A DNA stretch of 64,000 bases from Ottowia testudinis (lineage in GTDB: Bacteria > Pseudomonadota > Gammaproteobacteria > Burkholderiales > Burkholderiaceae_C). Below the pieces are notes generated by a model that searched no databases, was not told the DNA's origin, and saw only the letters and a list, made by a program, of their open reading frames with translations. This document shows, piece after piece, positions 1 to 8,615 of this stretch. Positions within the stretch are counted from its first letter, which is position 1; every line of letters begins with the position of its first letter. The stretch spans positions 3,968,001 through 4,032,000 of the forward strand of contig NZ_CP071796.1 in assembly GCF_017498525.1 (NCBI RefSeq), given 5' to 3'. The position numbers were made by a program, and so were the translations under genes.

Positions 1-1057
1 GCGCCTGCCGCTCGGCCATGGGCGCACCCGCCAGTTGGCGCACCGCGGCGTGAAAGCGTGGCCAGTCGCGTCCCTCGCGCTCGAACAGCGCCTCGAAGCC
101 AGGCACCAGTTCGTCATAGGCGGCCTGAATGCCGAAGAAGGCGTTGTTGGCCTCGGCCACCCAAGGGTCGTAGCCGTCGAACGGCGCGCCGGCCGCGGCC
201 CAGCGCGCCTTCAGCTCGGCGTAGCGTTGGCGAAACCGCGCCATTGCTTCTGATTTCATAGCTGCTCGCGCTTTTCCATCCAGCGCTGGAGCGTCTTTTC
301 TCTCATAAATCGCGGCCAGTTCAGCGCGCGTGTCGCGGCTGAGCTGGCGGAAGTCGCGGCGGCGCGTGTCAAGGCGCTCGTACTCCTGCCGCGCCGGCAC
401 GCCGGCTTCGGTCTTGAGCCATTGCGCCACGCCCAGCCGCTCGACCGCCGTCGCGTACGACTCGTTGAACATGGTGTCGTCCTCCACGTAGACCACCTGG
501 TGCGCCAGCTCGTGGAAGATCATGCGCGCCAGCTCGCCTTCGGGGTAGCGGATGAAGGTGGACAGCAGCGGATCGCCCCCCGCCCAGTTCATCCAGCCCA
601 GCGTCGAATAGGCCGGGATGCCGTACACCCGCACCTCCAGGCTTTCGTCTTTCTCAAGCCGAGCGGCCAGCGCCTTGGCCTCGGCCTCGTCGTAGTAGCC
701 GCGGTAGCCTACGCAGCCCACCACCGGAAAGCACCAGCGCTTGAGTGTCAGCGAATCGGGCGGCGCGGCGGCCACGTTCCACACGGCGGCGCGGCGCTTG
801 AGGTCGCTGTAGCGGTGGTAGCTGGCGTTGTCAGGCAGCGCCAGCGCGCCGGCGGCAAAGACGCGGATGCGGCGCGCCCGCTCGAGCCGCGGCTTCAGAT
901 CGGCCGGCGTGGTGGGATCGGCCAACACCTCATCGATCGGGCGCGCGGCGTTCATCAGCGCCAGGTGCCCTTGCACGGATTGGGCGTAGTAGGCGGCGGG
1001 CGTGCAGGCGCTCAAGCCAATAGCCGCCATGGACGCCAGCCACCGCAGCGGCCTCAT
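1..1057 (-). CDS. Predicted lipoprotein aminopeptidase (PF10023-type), 3' end missing
   Basis: Putative zinc metallopeptidase anchored as a lipoprotein; the family is annotated as a predicted aminopeptidase but its substrate is unknown to me. The N-terminus is a lipoprotein signal ending in LSAC. A zinc motif HELAH is followed by NESYA, which supplies a probable third ligand. About 352 codons are visible without a stop before the window edge, close to the usual family length, so little is missing. The start lies 4 bp beyond the stop of the IPTL-CTERM gene, suggesting co-transcription. Oddity: around positions 251-300 the reading frame runs straight through a copy of the ATAGCT/GCGCTT palindromic repeat, encoding residues such as APALDGKARAAMKSEAM in the C-terminal part. 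Confidence 0.85.
   Translation of the reverse strand, partial: MRPLRWLASMAAIGLSACTPAAYYAQSVQGHLALMNAARPIDEVLADPTTPADLKPRLERARRIRVFAAGALALPDNASYHRYSDLKRRAAVWNVAAAPPDSLTLKRWCFPVVGCVGYRGYYDEAEAKALAARLEKDESLEVRVYGIPAYSTLGWMNWAGGDPLLSTFIRYPEGELARMIFHELAHQVVYVEDDTMFNESYATAVERLGVAQWLKTEAGVPARQEYERLDTRRRDFRQLSRDTRAELAAIYERKDAPALDGKARAAMKSEAMARFRQRYAELKARWAAAGAPFDGYDPWVAEANNAFFGIQAAYDELVPGFEALFEREGRDWPRFHAAVRQLAGAPMAERQA
251..300 (+). repeat. ATAGCT/GCGCTT palindromic repeat inside a CDS
   Basis: Core TTTCATAGCTGCTCGCGCTT followed by an AGCGCTGGAGCG second arm. It lies wholly inside the aminopeptidase gene (opposite strand) and keeps the frame open. Confidence 0.8.
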
Positions 1058-1061
1058 CCCA

Positions 1062-2543
1062 TCACGGGCAGCGGCGGCGCGCCGCCAGGCCCACCCCGCC
1101 CAGCAACCCGGCCAACGTGGCCAATGCCCAAATATCCAAGGTGGGAATCGCCGTTGCGGGCGGAAGGTCGTCATTGTTGATGGTCACCACGGCCGGCTGG
1201 GTGCCGGCCGGGACAATGTAGCCCGTTCCGGGTCGCAGCGTGAGGGTGACCGTACCATTTCCATCGCCGGGGGTGGTGTTGGCCTTGGCGATCACGGTGC
1301 ACGTCGCACTTGATGCGCCAGCGGCCACGGCGATCGGGCTGGCGCAGCCGGTGCTGTAGCGCTCGCTGGCCACGCTGGTGGCAAACGCATCGGCCAGCGC
1401 GAACTGGATGGCCACACCGCCTGGGGGAGCCGCATACGGCAGATCAGTGCCTGCCCGCACCAGCCTGAACGTGCAGGTGGACTCGTTCCGCGGCGCATCG
1501 ACAAGCACGGGCGGGTCGCACGCCAGCTTGACCTCGGGCGGCGGCCGGCAGCTGGCGCCGTCGGCGCTACCGGAGCCATTCACGTCGTGGGTGCTGATGG
1601 GGGCGCCCGCCGTGAGGAACGTCACGGGATCGAACACTTGGACACGTGCGGACATGGCCGCCAATGTCGCGCCTCCCACAATGTAGGCAGGCGTTCCGTT
1701 GAAATAGAAAGCCAGCTTGCCGTCGGGCAGCAAGGCCGCGCCGCCATAGGGAATGCCCATGGGCAGCGATACCGGAAAAGGAAAGCCGCGCACGGTCACC
1801 GACCCCAAGTTACCGAAAGTCTGCGGCGCACCAAGCGTCACCGCGCCGGTCGACAAATTCACTGTCCAAGGGATGGAGCGTGGGCTGGGAATAGCGCCCC
1901 CGCTGTAGTTGCGGTTGAAAGAGATGCCATAGACCGTGCCGCCCGCCACCACAAAATCACCCGCGATTTCGGCGGGAATCTTTTGGTCCAGCGCAATTTC
2001 AGTCGCCACACGCGTCTGGGTATTGACGCGAAACAGCTTCTGACCAAACGTGTTGCCGTTCGAGTCGTAGTCGCGCCGATAAAAGCCGACGATCAAGTCG
2101 CCGCCATAAGTCGCCGTGGCGCTGCCCAGGTCGATGTCGGCGGCGTTGAAGTTGGAGCCCGGCTGCGCAATGCCCGTCACAGCACCCAAATCGACCTTGG
2201 AGCCGTCACCGTAGCGCCACAGGTTCATGTTGTTGTGGTTGGAGTCGTCGGCCGACATGGCGTAGATGAAGCCATCGGCCCCCATGCCCATGGCGATGGT
2301 GCCGGGCGACGATGCGGGCACCTTGTTGCTGTCGCCCACCGGACTGGTCGTCAAATCCAGCTGGTTGATCTCGCTAATGCCGGGGGGGTTGTAGCGGCTG
2401 ATGTAGAAACTCTCGCTGCTCGCGCAGGTGGGCAACGGCACCTGCGCCTGAGCCTGCCCCACGATGAACAGAAACGCGCCGCCGAGCAATGCGACCATGC
2501 GGATCGCCCACGCACGGATGTTTCGAAAGATATATCGCGCCAT
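1062..2543 (-). CDS. IPTL-CTERM sorting-domain surface protein, 493 aa
   Basis: Exported protein of unknown function. It begins with a basic N-region and hydrophobic signal ending near GQAQAQ. The middle is a Gly/Asp/Asn-rich region with repeated strand-like segments resembling DUF6923-type beta-propeller proteins (weak call). The C-terminus shows the full sorting signal: IPTLDIWAL, a hydrophobic helix and the basic tail RRR. In the known IPTL-CTERM/exosortase-like scheme this tail directs membrane sorting and processing; no sorting enzyme is encoded here. The start ATG at 2543 is preceded by GGAGGCG on the coding strand. The next gene downstream (lipoprotein aminopeptidase) starts 4 bp after the stop. 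Confidence 0.85.
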   Translation of the reverse strand: MARYIFRNIRAWAIRMVALLGGAFLFIVGQAQAQVPLPTCASSESFYISRYNPPGISEINQLDLTTSPVGDSNKVPASSPGTIAMGMGADGFIYAMSADDSNHNNMNLWRYGDGSKVDLGAVTGIAQPGSNFNAADIDLGSATATYGGDLIVGFYRRDYDSNGNTFGQKLFRVNTQTRVATEIALDQKIPAEIAGDFVVAGGTVYGISFNRNYSGGAIPSPRSIPWTVNLSTGAVTLGAPQTFGNLGSVTVRGFPFPVSLPMGIPYGGAALLPDGKLAFYFNGTPAYIVGGATLAAMSARVQVFDPVTFLTAGAPISTHDVNGSGSADGASCRPPPEVKLACDPPVLVDAPRNESTCTFRLVRAGTDLPYAAPPGGVAIQFALADAFATSVASERYSTGCASPIAVAAGASSATCTVIAKANTTPGDGNGTVTLTLRPGTGYIVPAGTQPAVVTINNDDLPPATAIPTLDIWALATLAGLLGGVGLAARRRCP

Positions 2544-2688
2544 GGAGCGCCTCCCTTAGCCAACAAGCCGAATGTTGACCCATGCTCGTGTCATGGATAT
2601 TCAAAAGGGCACCCGGGCAGGCCTTGGCAAGCAAAAAAGACCCAAGTCGTGAAAAAGTTGCGCGCTTGACCAGCTGACACCTCGCCTT

Positions 2689-4746
2689 TTACGCGGACGC
2701 AGGCGCTGAACTGGGCGCAACCTGCACCGCACAGTCGTAGAACGTCGGCCCGCGCCCCATGTCGGTCAGCGCCTGGCTGGTCAGCTCGTTGACGTTGGTG
2801 CCGCGCGGCCCCAGCTTGCGCCACCAGATGCCGAGACCGTTGACGACGCCGGGCCGGGCGCGGTCGCTGACGCGGGCGTTGCAGTGGTAGCGGCCACGGT
2901 CGTTGAAGACCTCGACCTGCGCGCCGCTGACGATGCCGCGCGGCGCGGCGTCGTCGGGGTGGATCTCGAGCAGCGGCTCACCCTCGATGCTGCGCAGGCT
3001 TTGCACGTTGACGAAGCTGCTGTTCAGAAAATGCCGCGCCGGCGGCGAAATCATGGCCAGCGGGTAGCGTGCGTCCTGGCCCGATGGTTCACGGTTGGGC
3101 ACGTGACCCGGAAGGCCGTCGCGTTCGTCTGTACTCGTTTGTTCGCTATTAAATTCGCAGTGGCCAGAGGCGGTCGGAAAACCGCCCTCGGCAAACGGCG
3201 CATCGGCGATCTTGAGGCTGGCGAAGCCGTGATGCAGCAGTTCGCCAAAGTCCAAGTTGTCGCCATACGCCTGGCGGCACAGCGCCTCGTCGCTGTCGGC
3301 AAAGCACGGCGCGCCAAAGCCCATGCGCGCGGCCAGCTCGCGAAAGATCCGCGCATTCGACTTCGCCTGGCCCACGGGCGCGATGGCCGGCCGGTTGAGC
3401 AGCACGTCGGTGTGGCCGTAGGCCAGGTGAATGTCCCAGTGCTCGAGCTGCGTGGTGGCGGGCAGCACGATGTCGGCGTAATCGGCCGTGTCGGTCAAAA
3501 AGTGCTCCAGCACCACGGTGAACAAATCGTCGCGCGCAAAGCCGCGCACCACCTTCGCCGATTCGGGCGCCACCGCCACCGGGTTGCTGTTGTAGACCAC
3601 CAGCGCCTCGATGGGCGGGCCGCCCGCCAACGCATCGGCATCGCCCAGCAAGGCATCCCCGATGCGCACCATGTTGACGGTGCGCGGCCTGCGCCCGGCC
3701 AGCAGGTCAGGCCGCTGCAGCGCGGCACGGTCAACCGGGAACGCGCCCGAACTCGACAGCAGCAAGCCGCCCGCGCGCTGCCGCCAGGCGCCCGTGAGCG
3801 CCGGCAGGCAGGCGATGGCGCGCACCGCGTTGCCGCCGCCGGCGCAGCGCTGCACGCCGTAGTTGAGGCGGATGGCGGCGGGCTTCGTCGTTCCGTAAGC
3901 CCGCGCCAGGTCGATGATCTGGCCCGCGGCCACGCCACAGACCTGCGCGGCGCGCTCTGGATTCCAGAGCAGCGCGCGCTCGCGCAGCGCGGACCAGCCC
4001 AGCGTATGGCGCTCGATGTAGCCGTGGTCGAGCCAGTCGTGCGCGATCAGCTCGTGCATCAGGGCCAACGCCAGCGCGGCGTCGGTACCCGGCAGCAGGG
4101 CGATGTGCTCGTCGCACTTGTCGGCCGTTTCGGTGCGGCGCGGGTCGATGCAGACCAGGCGCGCGCCGCCCCTCCGCGCCTGCTGCGCCAGGCGCCAGAA
4201 ATGCAGGTTGCTGGCGATCGAGTTGCTGCCCCAGATAAGGATCAGTTTCGATTCAGCAAAGAATTCCACTTTCATCCCCACCTTGCCGCCCAGCGTGCGC
4301 GTCAGCGCCTCGCCGCCGGCGGTGGCGCAGATGGTGCGCTCGAGCAGGCTGGCGCCCAACTGGTGAAAGAAGCGCCGGTCCATCGACTCGCCCTGCACCA
4401 GGCCCATGGTGCCGGCGTAGCTGTAGGGCAGGATGGCTTGGGGCTGGCGCGCGGCAATGCCTTTCAGCCGGGTGGCGATCTCGTCCAGCGCGGCGTCCCA
4501 TGAGATCGGCTCGAAGCGTCCTTCACCCTTGGCGCCCACGCGGCGCAGCGGCGTCAGGATGCGCTCGGGGTGGTGCGTGCGTTCAGCGTAGCGCGAAACC
4601 TTGGTGCACAGCACCCCATCGGTCGGCGGGTGCGCCGGGTTGCCGCGCACGCGCACCGCGCGGCCGGCTTGCACCGTGGTGATCAGGCTGCAGGTGTCGG
4701 GGCAGTCGTGCGGGCAGGCGCCCACGACCTCGCGGGTGTCGTTCAT
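2689..4746 (-). CDS. Molybdopterin-dependent oxidoreductase, orphan, 685 aa
   Basis: Member of the DMSO-reductase superfamily. The N-terminus carries the 4Fe-4S site CPHDCPDTC with a fourth Cys in GVLCTK, followed by the bis-MGD fold (ISWDAALDEIA, LILIWGSN, CIDPRRTETA) and a C-terminal molydopterin-dinucleotide-binding domain (ISPPARHFLNSS, EVFNDRGRYHC). No Tat signal is visible, so it is probably cytoplasmic. I start at 4746 (MNDTREVV); the open frame upstream to 4806 is Ala/Pro-rich and lacks conservation. No small electron-transfer subunit or chaperone is adjacent. The substrate cannot be told from sequence. It is divergent from the periplasmic binding-protein gene at 4865 across an AT-rich spacer. 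Confidence 0.85.
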   Translation of the reverse strand: MNDTREVVGACPHDCPDTCSLITTVQAGRAVRVRGNPAHPPTDGVLCTKVSRYAERTHHPERILTPLRRVGAKGEGRFEPISWDAALDEIATRLKGIAARQPQAILPYSYAGTMGLVQGESMDRRFFHQLGASLLERTICATAGGEALTRTLGGKVGMKVEFFAESKLILIWGSNSIASNLHFWRLAQQARRGGARLVCIDPRRTETADKCDEHIALLPGTDAALALALMHELIAHDWLDHGYIERHTLGWSALRERALLWNPERAAQVCGVAAGQIIDLARAYGTTKPAAIRLNYGVQRCAGGGNAVRAIACLPALTGAWRQRAGGLLLSSSGAFPVDRAALQRPDLLAGRRPRTVNMVRIGDALLGDADALAGGPPIEALVVYNSNPVAVAPESAKVVRGFARDDLFTVVLEHFLTDTADYADIVLPATTQLEHWDIHLAYGHTDVLLNRPAIAPVGQAKSNARIFRELAARMGFGAPCFADSDEALCRQAYGDNLDFGELLHHGFASLKIADAPFAEGGFPTASGHCEFNSEQTSTDERDGLPGHVPNREPSGQDARYPLAMISPPARHFLNSSFVNVQSLRSIEGEPLLEIHPDDAAPRGIVSGAQVEVFNDRGRYHCNARVSDRARPGVVNGLGIWWRKLGPRGTNVNELTSQALTDMGRGPTFYDCAVQVAPSSAPASA

Positions 4747-4806
4747 GGCGCTGGCGGCGGGCGCTGGGCAGGGGGCGGCATTGCCCACGTCACCCCTTCC
4801 CGCCAA

Positions 4807-4864
4807 GAGATGTAGAAGTTAGACTTCATTTATCGATAATTTTTCTATTTTTTTGTGACAGCTC
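4807..4864. promoter_or_regulatory. AT-rich divergent promoter region
   Basis: This spacer is strikingly AT-rich compared with its flanks (TTTATCGATAATTTTTC, then a run of T). It separates the molybdoenzyme (minus) from the binding-protein gene (plus). A weak plus-strand -35/-10 pair can be drawn (TTAGAC near 4819, TTCTAT near 4843), but assignments are tentative. Confidence 0.4.
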
Positions 4865-6001
4865 ATGAACAAGTCATTCTCTATCACCCGCCGCCAACTC
4901 GGCCGCATGGCCGCCGCCAGCGCGGTGGCGGGCGTGGGCTTGGCGCGCGCGCAGGACAGCCGCATCGTGCTGGGCCAATCGGCGGCCTTCAGCGGCCCGG
5001 CCATGCAGCTGGGCACGCAGTTTCACGCTGGCGCCAAGCTGTGGTTTGACCAGCAGAACGCCAAGGGCGGCGTGGGTGGCCGCAGCATCGAAATCCGCAA
5101 CGTGGACGACGGCTACGAGCCCGACCGCTGCGTGGCCAATACCGAAAAGCTGATCAAGGACGACGTCTTCGCGCTGTTCGGCTACATCGGCACGCCGACC
5201 AGCCTGGCGGCGCTGCCGCTGGCGACCGCGGCCAAGGTGCCTTTCATTGCCCCGTTCACGGGCGCGGTGGGGCTGCGTGAGCCGCTCAAGCGCGAAGCGT
5301 TTCACCTGCGCGCGTCCTACGACGACGAAACCGAGCTGATCGTCAAGCAGCTCACCGAACTGAACCAGAACCGCATTGCCGTCTTCTACCAGAACGATGC
5401 CTACGGCAAGGCCGGACTGTCGGGCGTGACCAAGGCGCTGGCGGCGCGGCAGCTGAAGCCGGCGGCCGAGGCGACGGTGGAGCGCAACAGCGAAAACGTG
5501 GCCGATGCCGTCGGCAAGCTGGCCAAGTCGGACGCACAGGCCATCGTGCAGATCGGCGCCTACAAGGCTTGCGCCGCCTTCATCCGCCAGGCCAGGAAGG
5601 CGGGCTATGGCGGTAAGTTCTACAACGTGTCCTTCGTCGGCACGCAGGCGCTGGCCGACGAACTGGGCAAGGACGGCAACGGCGTGGTGGTGTCGCAGGT
5701 GATGCCGTCGCCGTACAACCCGGCACGGCCCATCGCGCGCGAATTCGTGGCGGCGGCCAAGCAAAGCGGCGCGGTGCAGGCCAACTTCTCCAGCATGGAG
5801 GGTTACCTGGCGGCCCGGGTATTTTCCGAGGGCCTGAAGCGCGCCGGCGGCAAGCCAACGCGCGAGTCGCTCATCACCGCGCTGGAATCCATCAACGAGG
5901 ATTTCGGTGGCTACCGCGTCAGCTTCGGGCCGCAGGATCATGTGGCGTCCAGCTTCGTCGAGCTGTCGATGTTGACGGGTGATGGGCGCGTAAGGACGTG
6001 A
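4865..6001 (+). CDS. ABC transporter periplasmic binding protein (Peripla_BP_6/LivK type), 378 aa
   Basis: Solute receptor of the branched-chain amino acid/carboxylate uptake family. The N-terminus has a twin-arginine-like signal (TRRQLG, then an Ala/Gly-rich hydrophobic stretch, LARA cleavage region), so export may be by Tat. The mature protein shows the type I fold hallmarks: IVLGQSAAFSGP, GGVGGRSIEI, VFALFGYIGTPTS, FYQNDAYGKAG and GYLAARVFSEGLKRAG. Length is usual for the family. No permease or ATPase is adjacent, so it is an orphan receptor or serves the distant liv system at 32.5-40.5 kb (inference). Ligand unknown. Confidence 0.88.
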   Translation: MNKSFSITRRQLGRMAAASAVAGVGLARAQDSRIVLGQSAAFSGPAMQLGTQFHAGAKLWFDQQNAKGGVGGRSIEIRNVDDGYEPDRCVANTEKLIKDDVFALFGYIGTPTSLAALPLATAAKVPFIAPFTGAVGLREPLKREAFHLRASYDDETELIVKQLTELNQNRIAVFYQNDAYGKAGLSGVTKALAARQLKPAAEATVERNSENVADAVGKLAKSDAQAIVQIGAYKACAAFIRQARKAGYGGKFYNVSFVGTQALADELGKDGNGVVVSQVMPSPYNPARPIAREFVAAAKQSGAVQANFSSMEGYLAARVFSEGLKRAGGKPTRESLITALESINEDFGGYRVSFGPQDHVASSFVELSMLTGDGRVRT

Positions 6002-6017
6002 TCCCCCTGAGGCGCTG

Positions 6018-6041
6018 GCGCTCGGGGAGGCCCCCGAGCGC
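6018..6041. terminator. Strong GC hairpin after the binding-protein gene
   Basis: Perfect 10-bp stem GCGCTCGGGG / CCCCGAGCGC with loop AGGC. It has no T-run, so it is either a factor-dependent terminator, an RNA stabiliser or a repeat. Confidence 0.5.
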
Positions 6042-6087
6042 GGCGTTATGGCGTGGCCTGCTGCGCGGCCCTTCGACGGGGGCGCAA

Positions 6088-6138
6088 TGATTTTGATAGC
6101 TTCCCGCGCTTGCCCATCAAGCGCAAAAGGCATTTTTT
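6088..6138 (+). repeat. ATAGCT/GCGCTT palindromic repeat
   Basis: TTTTGATAGCTTCCCGCGCTT with second arm AAGCGCAAAAGGC; sits between the binding-protein and amidohydrolase genes. Confidence 0.8.
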
Positions 6139-6183
6139 ACTTTGAATCAGCATGCGCACCCAGCCACGGCTAGACTTGTGCGC

Positions 6184-7428
6184 ATGAACCTGATCGAACC
6201 CATCCTGGCACAGGCTGCGGCCATCACCCAACTGCGGCGCGAGATCCACGCGCACCCCGAACTCTGCTTTGAGGAAGTGCGCACCGCCAATCTGGTGGCC
6301 GCCAAGCTGACCGAGTGGGGCATCCCCATTCATCGGGGCCTGGGCACCACCGGCGTGGTCGGCATCGTGCAGGGGCGCGACGGCGGCAAGTCGGGCCGGG
6401 CGATTGGCCTGCGCGCCGACATGGACGCGCTGCCGATGACGGAGTTCAACACCTTCGCGCACGCCAGCACGCAGCCCGGCAAGATGCACGCCTGCGGCCA
6501 CGATGGGCACACCGCCATGCTGCTGGCGGCAGCGCTGCATTTTTCGGAGCACCGCAACTTCGACGGCACCGTGTACCTGATCTTCCAGCCGGCCGAAGAA
6601 GGCGGCGGCGGCGCGCGCGAGATGATCAAGGAAGGGCTGTTCGAGCAGTTCCCCATGGAGGCCGTGTTCGGCATGCACAACTGGCCCGGCATGGACGTGG
6701 GCAAGTTCGCTGTGTCCACCGGGCCGGTGATGGCGTCGAGCAACGAGTTCAAGATCACCATCACCGGCAAGGGCGGCCACGCCGCGCTGCCGCACAACGG
6801 CATCGACCCGGTGCCGATCGGCTGCCAGATCGTGCAGGGCTTTCAGACCATCCTCACGCGCAACAAGAAGCCGGTGGACGCGGGCGTGATCTCGGTCACC
6901 ATGATCCACGCGGGCGAGGCCACCAACGTCATCCCCGACAGCTGCGAGATCCAGGGCACGGTGCGCACATTCACCTTCGAGGTGCTCGACCTGATCGAGC
7001 GGCGCATGAAGGAGATTTCGGAAGGCGTGAGCGCCGCGTTTGGCGCCGAGTGCGCCTTCGAGTTCTTGCGCAACTACCCGCCGACCATCAACACGCCCTA
7101 TGAGGCCGAGTTCTGCCGCCGCGTCATGGCCGGCATCGTGGGCGAAGCCAATGCCGTGCCGCAGGAGCCCACCATGGGTGCCGAGGATTTCTCGTACATG
7201 CTGCTGGAAAAACCCGGTGCCTACTGCTTCATCGCCAACGGCGACGGCGCGCACCGCGGCAGTTATGAAGGCGGCGGCCACGACGCCGGCCCCTGCACGC
7301 TGCACAACCCGCACTACGACTTCAACGACGACCTGATCCCGCTGGGCGGCACCTACTGGGTGCAGCTGGCCGAGGCCTGGCTGGGGCACCAGCCCCCAGC
7401 CGACCGGCCCATGCCGGGCAAGGCCTGA
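6184..7428 (+). CDS. M20D-family amidohydrolase (hippurate hydrolase/N-acyl amino acid deacylase type), 414 aa
   Basis: Metal-dependent amidase that removes acyl groups from N-acylated amino acids or similar amides. Motifs are clear: RREIHAHPELCFEE, GLRADMDALPM, HACGHDGHTAMLL (metal ligands), QPAEEGGGGA, the dimerisation-domain HAALPHNGIDP, and MGAEDFSYML near the C-terminus. Start chosen at 6184 (MNLIEP), where family similarity begins; the ORF is open upstream to 6142 but that part overlaps the palindromic repeat region. Five bases separate it from the DUF2817 peptidase gene downstream, so the two are probably an operon for breakdown of peptides or acyl-amino acids. Confidence 0.9.
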   Translation: MNLIEPILAQAAAITQLRREIHAHPELCFEEVRTANLVAAKLTEWGIPIHRGLGTTGVVGIVQGRDGGKSGRAIGLRADMDALPMTEFNTFAHASTQPGKMHACGHDGHTAMLLAAALHFSEHRNFDGTVYLIFQPAEEGGGGAREMIKEGLFEQFPMEAVFGMHNWPGMDVGKFAVSTGPVMASSNEFKITITGKGGHAALPHNGIDPVPIGCQIVQGFQTILTRNKKPVDAGVISVTMIHAGEATNVIPDSCEIQGTVRTFTFEVLDLIERRMKEISEGVSAAFGAECAFEFLRNYPPTINTPYEAEFCRRVMAGIVGEANAVPQEPTMGAEDFSYMLLEKPGAYCFIANGDGAHRGSYEGGGHDAGPCTLHNPHYDFNDDLIPLGGTYWVQLAEAWLGHQPPADRPMPGKA

Positions 7429-7433
7429 TCGCC

Positions 7434-8531
7434 ATGATCCCCATCCCGTCCGCGTTTTCGTCCAGCTACGCGCAGGCGCGCGTCAATTTTCTCGAAGCCG
7501 CGGCCACCGCCAGCACGGCGATTCGCTCGTTCAACCACCCGCTGCCCGGCCGCGACGGCGAGCAGCTGGCGATGGACGTGGCGCTGGATGGCGATCCGGC
7601 CAGTCCGCAACTGCTCATCGTGAGCAGCGCCTGCCACGGCGTGGAAGGCTATTGCGGCAGCGGCGTGCAGGTGTTCGCGCTGCACGATGACGAGTGGCGC
7701 GCCAAGGCGCGCGACGCGGGCGTGGCGGTGCTGTACATCCACGCGCTCAACCCCTACGGCTTCTCGCACATCCGCCGCGTGACGCACGAAAACGTCGACT
7801 TGAACCGCAACTTCCACGACTTCAGCCAGCCGCTGCCCGTCAACACCGCCTACCGCGAAGTGGCCGAGCTGATGCTGCCCGCCAGCTGGCCGCCCGACGC
7901 GGCCAACCAGAGCCAAGTGCAGCAGTTCGTCGCCGAGCGCGGGCTGCCGGTGTGGCAGGCGGCCGTCTCGGGCGGCCAGCACGAGTACCCCGACGGCCTG
8001 TTCTTCGGGGGCCAGGCGCCCACCTGGAGCAACCTGACGCTGCGCCAGGTGCTGGGCCAGTACGCCGCCCATGCGCAGTCCGTGGCCTGGATCGACCTGC
8101 ACACGGGCCTGGGGCCGAACGGCGTGGGCGAGCGCATCTGGGCCGGCGGCAACGATGCGGCGGCCATCGCCCGGGCGCGCCGCTGGTGGGGCGATCAGGT
8201 CACCTCCATCTACGACGGCTCATCGACCAGCGCGCTGCTGACGGGGCTGATGTGGGGCGCCATCCACGACGCGGCGCCGGGGGCCGAATACACCGGCATC
8301 GCGCTCGAATACGGCACCGAGCCGATCATGGAAATTCTCGATGCGCTGCGCGGCGACCACTGGCTGGCCAATCACCCCGGCGCCCCGCCCGAACTGGTGG
8401 CCGCCATCAAGGCGCGGCTGCTGAAGGCCTTCTACACCGACACCGACGCCTGGAAGGGCCAGATCGTCAGCCAGGCGCGGCAGGCGCTGTTTCAGGCGGT
8501 CGATGGCCTGGCGGCGACCCCTGCGCATTGA
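7434..8531 (+). CDS. DUF2817 zinc carboxypeptidase-like protein, 365 aa
   Basis: M14-like metallopeptidase of the DUF2817 family, predicted cytoplasmic. Seen are the zinc motif HGVEG (H and E ligands), NPYGFSHIRRV and NVDLNRNF (substrate carboxylate binding in carboxypeptidases), IDLHTGLG (third zinc ligand) and EYGTEP containing a probable catalytic Glu. Length fits the family. Start ATG at 7434 is 5 bp after the amidohydrolase stop. Pairing with an amidohydrolase suggests a role in processing peptides or amidated compounds, but the substrate is unknown. Confidence 0.85.
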   Translation: MIPIPSAFSSSYAQARVNFLEAAATASTAIRSFNHPLPGRDGEQLAMDVALDGDPASPQLLIVSSACHGVEGYCGSGVQVFALHDDEWRAKARDAGVAVLYIHALNPYGFSHIRRVTHENVDLNRNFHDFSQPLPVNTAYREVAELMLPASWPPDAANQSQVQQFVAERGLPVWQAAVSGGQHEYPDGLFFGGQAPTWSNLTLRQVLGQYAAHAQSVAWIDLHTGLGPNGVGERIWAGGNDAAAIARARRWWGDQVTSIYDGSSTSALLTGLMWGAIHDAAPGAEYTGIALEYGTEPIMEILDALRGDHWLANHPGAPPELVAAIKARLLKAFYTDTDAWKGQIVSQARQALFQAVDGLAATPAH

Positions 8532-8615
8532 AGAAAAACCCATGCCTCCGCTTGATCTCACTCGATTTTTAGCTATTTCTTTTATAGCGATCGAGCGCTC
8601 TTGAAACCCCTTGCC

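Noticed and set aside
8577-8605. Further copy of the palindromic repeat before the ABC ATPase gene
   Set aside because: TTTATAGCGATCGAGCGCTC matches only loosely and there is no second arm.
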